Assembly (NCBI RefSeq): GCF_963678635.1
Contig: NC_087069.1
Location: 48,130,276-48,194,275, forward strand
Direction of reading: 5' to 3'
Length of the DNA stretch: 64,000 nucleotides
Source of the DNA: Symsagittifera roscoffensis
Taxonomy: Eukaryota; Xenacoelomorpha; Acoela; Convolutidae
Part shown: positions 59,241 to 64,000 of the stretch, piece by piece
How the letters are laid out: every line of letters starts with the position of its first letter
How positions within the stretch are numbered: position 1 is the first letter of the stretch
Notes under the pieces: model-generated
Database searches by the model: none
Seen by the model: only the letters and a program-made list of their open reading frames with translations
What the model was told of the DNA's origin: nothing
Translations under genes and position numbers: made by a program

Positions 59241-60255
59241 CTTGAAACTGGATGCGGGAATTGTTTTGGATATTGTATGGTACTTACATATGGTAACTGA
59301 CGCATCCGGGGGAGGATTCGAAGAGCAAAAACAACATTGAAAAAAAATTTCAGATCAAACTCAAACACAATAGGACATCTCATTTGAAGTTAAAAATTAA
59401 AATCAATTGTTTTGAAGTTACTTTTCTGATAAGTTTTCCTGTTGAGAACTCAAAACTGAATATGGTTACTTGGCAACAGTAACCCGAATTTTAGGAATAA
59501 CTGCAAAACTACTTCAAATGTAGTAGAACTGTGTACGATGAAGTTAATTGTTACTTTTTCTTTAGAAAAAATAAGTTAGCTTGTCAAATCAAAGTCTATT
59601 GCTTACAGAATTAAACTCAACTTTTCGATGAAACTACATTCAACGCAAATAGCGCAAAGAATGATTTAAAAAGTTCTATTTTGAATTTCAGTCAAATGAG
59701 TTTGAAAGTTTGAAACTTCTATGAAAAAATTTTGGATATTGTATGGTACTTAAATATGGAAACTAACGCATCCGGGAACGGACTCGAAGAGCAAAAACAA
59801 TGTTGAAAAAAGTTTTGAGATCAAATTTTAACACAATAGGACATCTCAATTGAAATTTATAATTAAAGTCAATTAATTTGAGGTTACGTTTCTGATAAAG
59901 TTATCCTGTTGTGAACTCAAAGTTGAATATGATTACTTGTCAACAAAAACCCGAATTTTAGGAAAAACTGCAAAATTACTCCAAATATAGTAGAATAGTG
60001 TATGATGGAGTAAACCGTTACTTTTTCTCTACAAAAAGAACTATTTGTGTCAAATCGAAGTCTTTTGTTTCTACAAGTAAACTCAAATTTTTGATGAAAC
60101 CGTATTCAACAATAGCGCAAAAAAGTATGTTCTTTTAAATTTCTATTTTGAACACAAATCAATTGAATTTGAAATATGAGACAATTTTTGATATAGTATT
60201 ATATTGACATATGGAAACTCACGCATTCAGAAACGGATTTAGGAGCAAACTCGAG
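59240..60255. repeat. Tandem ~460-bp units in right arm (three copies; two in left arm)
   Basis: ATTGTATGGTACTTACATAT recurs at about 59271 and, as ATTGTATGGTACTTAAATAT, at 59738, with a third diverged copy (TATATTGACATATGGAAACT) at about 60199. Each is followed by CGCAT(C/T)C(G/A)G, GAGCAAA, CTCAA and the AAACCCGAATTTTAGGA region. The left arm has two such copies, around 47820 and 48270. Confidence 0.65.
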
Positions 60256-61265
60256 CTCAAAAAACATTTTGGATGAAGTTTAAACACAGTTGGACCTCTC
60301 ACCTCAAAATCAAAAATAAAAGGAATTGTTATGAGTTTACATTTCTTATAAATTTTCCCTGTTCTCAACTCAAAAATGAATACTCGTTGTTGTTGAATAT
60401 TGATAGGGTGAGGGATGTTTCCTATCAAATTGACCAATTTTTTTGTCATTTTCACGTGTTTGAAGCTTTTTACAGAAAACTCTTTCATTCCATAAATTTC
60501 CTTAATATTTTTGAACGTCAAGTTGCACTAAAAATGTGCAAAAAGCGTTTTTGAATTTTTTTTAAAAATTTTGATCAATATTCAGATAAAGTTTTTGACA
60601 TAAAAAACAAGAAGGGCGAATGTGAAATAAAAGTTTCCCAATCAAAAACCGTTTTTTTAGCCTTAATTTTTGCTAATTTTTTTGCTAATTTTGCTAATTT
60701 TCCGGTAATTTTTGCTAATTTTTGCTAACTTTGCTATTTTTTGTAGTTTTTCCTTTCTTGGACCAATTTACAGTCAAACGTTTCCTTTTGAGTGCGGCCA
60801 GGTCTCTCCATCTCAGTAAGGGCACAATTCAACCTGTTACTGACCTATAACTGAGATTATTAGAATTTGTGTTCAAAAGAAAAAAAAAACCACCCAGTGA
60901 TTCGTGCTAAATTTAGTTCGAATAAAAATTGTGTCAGACGCCAGAAAAAGAATGGAAAAAGAAATGACTATGGACAGAGGAGAAAAGGAGAAAAAGGGTT
61001 GAGCAAAGAGCAGGAGGTTTCAACGTAGAAGGTAAAATGGAGTTGGGTTTTTGGTTTCGTTGTGTGTCACGTGAGACGTATTTCTCAAGACCTGTACCAC
61101 AAGAAGTTCAGTTTTGCTCCCACGGCTATTGTTGATAATGACTTGCGAAAGAAAAATATTTCTGAAATGAGAGTTTTTTTAAGCCTTCTTTAATATAAAC
61201 TTATCAAAGCCACCAACGTGACAGTTTGTTTTGGAACTTAGTTAGTACTTGATTTTATACGAGTT

Positions 61266-61889
61266 CGGAGTTCTCAAAACTTAGATGTTTTCCAACGAAG
61301 CGGTCCACTCTTTTCAAAAAATTCTTGGAGCAAAAACAAACAAGGCTAGGGCAGACGAAAAAAGATCTGAAGCAAGCTTTATGAGGCAAGAGCAGTTTTA
61401 CAAACAGATGTTAATGAAAACTTTTGACCTTCATTAGTAAAAGTTTAACACTCAGTGGGGAAAAAAACAATGGGAAGAGTTGGAGAAACATCAAAACCAG
61501 CAAACCTGAAAAAACTGCCTGAAAGAAAAGCTTGACCATTAGGGAAGCAAATTGATTGATCGGTTACAACCCTTGATTTTATACACTTACCAAATTTGGA
61601 TTCAGCAATTTTTGACCCTGACATCCTAACATTCGATGAAAGGGATAAGTTTAATGACAGACGGTTTCTTGCTGACATCGACTACCGTCTTTCGGATCTC
61701 AAAAATCAAATTGTCACTGGTGAATGTCACTGGTCTTTTTTAATTGTTGAGTACTCGGTAAAAGTATAGAGTGAACTGATGAGACAAACACCATCGAGTA
61801 AGGGTGTAAAAAGGGCTAGAAAGTTTCTCAAGAGCAAATGATTAGTGGCAGTGTCGTTTAATTAAGGTGGAACACTTTTGGTATTATGA
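61266..61889. other. Stretch with possible retroelement debris
   Basis: No intact gene. Fragmented frames may belong with the reverse-transcriptase-like remnant further right, but no motif can be named. Confidence 0.3.
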
Positions 61890-62142
61890 GGAAAACCGCT
61901 TATGAATCCAAACCTTAAGATTAAGACCATTTATCCACGGGGGAAAGGACCAACACCTGAGTTGTACTGCTGTTGTGCCCCTGTTTAAGAACTACATGCA
62001 ATTTTTTTGGTTATTTTTCTGGGCTGGGTAATGTTGCCTCACCCTCAAGCAACGAGCACGAATCATGGTGGGCCTCGAACATCCGACCTTTCGATTGAGA
62101 GCAGGAGACGTAACCATTTTACCACCGCTCCCACCTTAACTA
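61890..62142 (-). mobile_element. tRNA-derived SINE
   Basis: On the minus strand, GGGAGCGGTGGTAAAATGGT begins a tRNA-like head. It has an A-box match TGGTAAAATGG (62124-62114) and a B-box match GTTCGAGGC (62080-62072) at normal tRNA spacing. Then comes GCTTGAGGGTGAGGCAAC..TTACCCAGC, which resembles the conserved central part of several animal SINE families. A complete cloverleaf is not formed (anticodon and acceptor arms mispair), so this is not a functional tRNA. The 3' boundary and target duplication are uncertain. Confidence 0.55.
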
Positions 62143-62299
62143 ACGCTTGTTGAATTGCTTGAGCCGACGCAACTCAGTAAGAACAGGGCAATTAAAGTCT
62201 CAATAACTATAAATATCGATAAAGGTATCATAGTGCATCTTTGACTACGAAAAAAAGAAAGAAGAGGTTAGTAGAAGTATCTACAATAGGTTGCGGTCA

Positions 62300-62470
62300 T
62301 TAACAGATGTGCAACACGTCAGACTATACAGCCTGGCTAAAGTCCACAACAAATCAGTCAACAACATCAGCCCTGTTGTTGACACGTAGTTCACATGATA
62401 AGTGGAACAGAACTTTAGCTAAATTCTTGGAAACCTTGAGAGCTTTAACTTTGAAATGAACTTTGCACAA
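62300..62470 (+). pseudogene. Reverse-transcriptase-like remnant (Penelope-like?)
   Basis: The plus frame reads RLYSLAKVHNKSVNNISPVV and DT, then a stop. The pattern L-Y-x-L-x-K-V-H followed by a P-V/I-V-D/S segment is typical of Penelope-like retroelement reverse transcriptases. Stops and frame changes follow immediately. Too short to be certain. Confidence 0.3.
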
Positions 62471-63051
62471 ATACTATGCACAAATTTCAGACAGAAAGAA
62501 GCAATTTATTAAGCTTCTAGAAAGTTATACAGCAGGATAAAACACCGCAATGGTGAAGAAAAGATTGGTAAAAATAAACGCTGCCAGTTAGGTCCGTTTT
62601 GAAACAATGAATCATGGTTTGTTGAGAAACTTAAATCAGTCATAACTGCAGCTCTGGTGTTGATTTTATTAAATAATTGGCACAAAGTTTATAAACATGC
62701 ACTAAAACGGATTTTTCTAATTGACTCGATCAACAAAAATTGATAAAAAAGTTAACTTGAAGTCATTTTAAAAAACTACAGTTCCAAAATAGTAGATGCG
62801 GGGAATCATTGGGGTGGATTATCGGAATATCGATGCAAATTGATGCATTGTCAGGAAGGAAAATGGGGCAAACCGCAAGGGGTGAAGATTTCCTCCTATT
62901 GTATATATATGGTTTTTTATTATGGCACATGAAGGGGCGCCATAAAAAAATCCACAGAGATTTGTTTATCATCTATCTAATTCATTTTTCTTTTTGCTCT
63001 CTCATAAAATAGTTGAATCAACAGGTCACTACCGTCACCACCGCCACCATT

Positions 63052-63249
63052 ATGTACTCGTCGCTAGAAAAAGATACGGACGTTTACGATGATTTTCAAG
63101 ATGTATCTTTGGAAGAAAAATTCATTGTACGAGTTGGAACGAAAACTTTTGACCAAACTGGTACATATATCACAATAAAGTTGTATAAAAAGAATGAAGA
63201 TGACGTGTTTAAGTGTTATCAAGTAAATGATAAACATCATAAAAGATGA
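63052..63249 (+). CDS. Unidentified ORF or exon, acidic
   Basis: An ATG at 63052 opens MYSSLEKDTDVYDDFQDVSL and continues through FIVRVGTKTFDQTGTYITIK to HHKR and TGA, 65 residues. A splice-acceptor-like TTGAATCAACAG ends at 63033, after which the frame is open upstream of the ATG (VTTVTTATI), so it may be an internal or last exon. It has an acidic start and a beta-strand-like second half. No family is recognised. Confidence 0.4.
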   Translation: MYSSLEKDTDVYDDFQDVSLEEKFIVRVGTKTFDQTGTYITIKLYKKNEDDVFKCYQVNDKHHKR

Positions 63250-63444
63250 TACACGTCAAAACGATCAGTCCGTCTCGAAAAAAAATATGCTGAAAATTGG
63301 CGATGAAAATGATGCAGATGATGAGTACTCGACTAGAAAACAGTGTAGAGTTGCCTGAAACAGAAAAGAAAAACGTTTGAATAAATTGATTTAACCAGCA
63401 GAATGGTTGTGTAGCAATGTATGAGCAACCGCCTGAATCTTTAA

Positions 63445-63852
63445 AAAAAACTTCGAAAGAAATTTAAATTTTTTATACTGAAGCATGAACACGACGACTC
63501 ACAACTCCCTCTAAACACAAATTTTGAATTTGCAACCCACTTAATTCAGAACGAGTCTTGCGCCCATTTGCTCGACAATGAATATCTCCACATCCATGTT
63601 CTCATCGAAACAACTAAAGATTGTGTCGACGTAGTGAACAAGATGACCTCAACCACTTTCGTTGTACCTTGTCTACTCTCAGCTTTCAAACATCTAATAT
63701 TGGGTTGCAGTAAAACTCACCTATCTGGACCCCTGATGGAAAAGATAAAAAGGGCTGTCTACTACAACAATTCTATTAACAACTCTACTGACATTGGCGG
63801 AGCTCCTCATCAAAGAAGATTGCCACAAGTTTGCTCTGCTTTAAGAAAATGA
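63445..63852 (+). CDS. Unidentified ORF fragment, 135 codons
   Basis: The frame is open from 63445 to a TGA at 63850. It includes LPLNTNFEFATHLIQNESCA, YLHIHVLIETTKDCVDVV and HLSGPLMEKIKRAVYYNNSI. Composition is protein-like and GC content is above the surroundings, but there is no clear start codon and no recognised domain. It may be an exon, or a transposon-derived fragment together with the ORF just upstream. Confidence 0.35.
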   Translation, partial: KKLRKKFKFFILKHEHDDSQLPLNTNFEFATHLIQNESCAHLLDNEYLHIHVLIETTKDCVDVVNKMTSTTFVVPCLLSAFKHLILGCSKTHLSGPLMEKIKRAVYYNNSINNSTDIGGAPHQRRLPQVCSALRK

Positions 63853-64000
63853 TCCATTCAAACTGATTTAATCACTAATGTTACAATTGAACGCTGTAAC
63901 AATAATTTGAAAGGCGATATTGCCACCGAATTTTCATAAATTTTTGACATTAGTTTGAGTAGTTATGGTCGTTTAGAAATGAATTCAAAAACTTCGTTTG

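Larger units (their letters stand above)
53275..61265 (-). repeat. Right arm of giant inverted repeat
   Basis: Counterpart of 46735-52560 and about 2.2 kb longer. The extra length comes mainly from an insertion at about 54590-55480, the palindrome-rich tract at 58320-59240 and an additional ~460-bp unit at 59240-59735. Protease 3 occupies the position equivalent to protease 2. Confidence 0.85.

Overview
The window is AT-rich animal (metazoan) DNA. The genes have spliced introns with GT..AG borders: three chymotrypsin-fold serine proteases, a Golgi-type carbohydrate sulfotransferase and several small multi-exon genes. They sit in a large excess of non-autonomous transposons, satellites and segmental duplications. 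Nothing looks bacterial. The protease architecture, some very short exons, and a pyrimidine-AAG signal just before each protease start codon (a possible spliced-leader acceptor) are compatible with an appendicularian tunicate. The sequence alone cannot settle the species. A run of exactly 200 N at 27866-28065 marks a scaffold gap.

Layout. 0-0.7 kb: two tandem 302-bp units. 1.8-4.1 kb: a two-exon sulfotransferase gene whose intron is full of tandem repeats. 4.1-18.3 kb: a transposon zone with seven copies (plus one decayed) of a ~530-bp element resembling Helentron/Helitron2-derived elements, and a cluster of ~200-bp MITEs with GGCTCTTTT termini and 8-bp target duplications, twice nested in siblings. 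At 9.0-9.9 kb a minus-strand gene threads between the MITEs. 15-16.8 kb: a 755-bp direct duplication. 19.1-20.5 kb: serine protease 1 (minus).

22-28 kb: three blocks of degenerate GGAT satellite in alternating orientation, a perfect 160-bp inverted repeat that ends at the gap, and a 1.16-kb inverted-repeat element at 23.5-24.7 kb. 28.5-30.7 kb: a candidate minus-strand gene of small exons. 32-33.8 kb: TGTA-rich duplicated sequence. 34.3-35.7 kb: a candidate plus-strand gene. 35.9-39.2 kb: a decayed B-family DNA polymerase from a mobile element (minus). 41-46.6 kb: minisatellites and a four-unit ~390-bp satellite.

46.7-61.3 kb is one giant imperfect palindrome. Each arm carries a complete serine protease gene (plus at 48.7 kb, minus at 57.97 kb), so the two genes converge tail to tail. 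The right arm is longer because of arm-specific insertions and one extra unit of a ~460-bp tandem repeat. 61.3-64 kb: a tRNA-derived SINE, a reverse-transcriptase-like remnant and two unassigned ORFs.

The three proteases share three exons, intron phases (1 then 2) and an intact His/Asp/Ser triad, so they form a recently amplified family of secreted enzymes. Their predicted activation site lacks a basic P1 residue and their S1 pockets lack the trypsin Asp189. The remaining genes have no visible functional link to each other.
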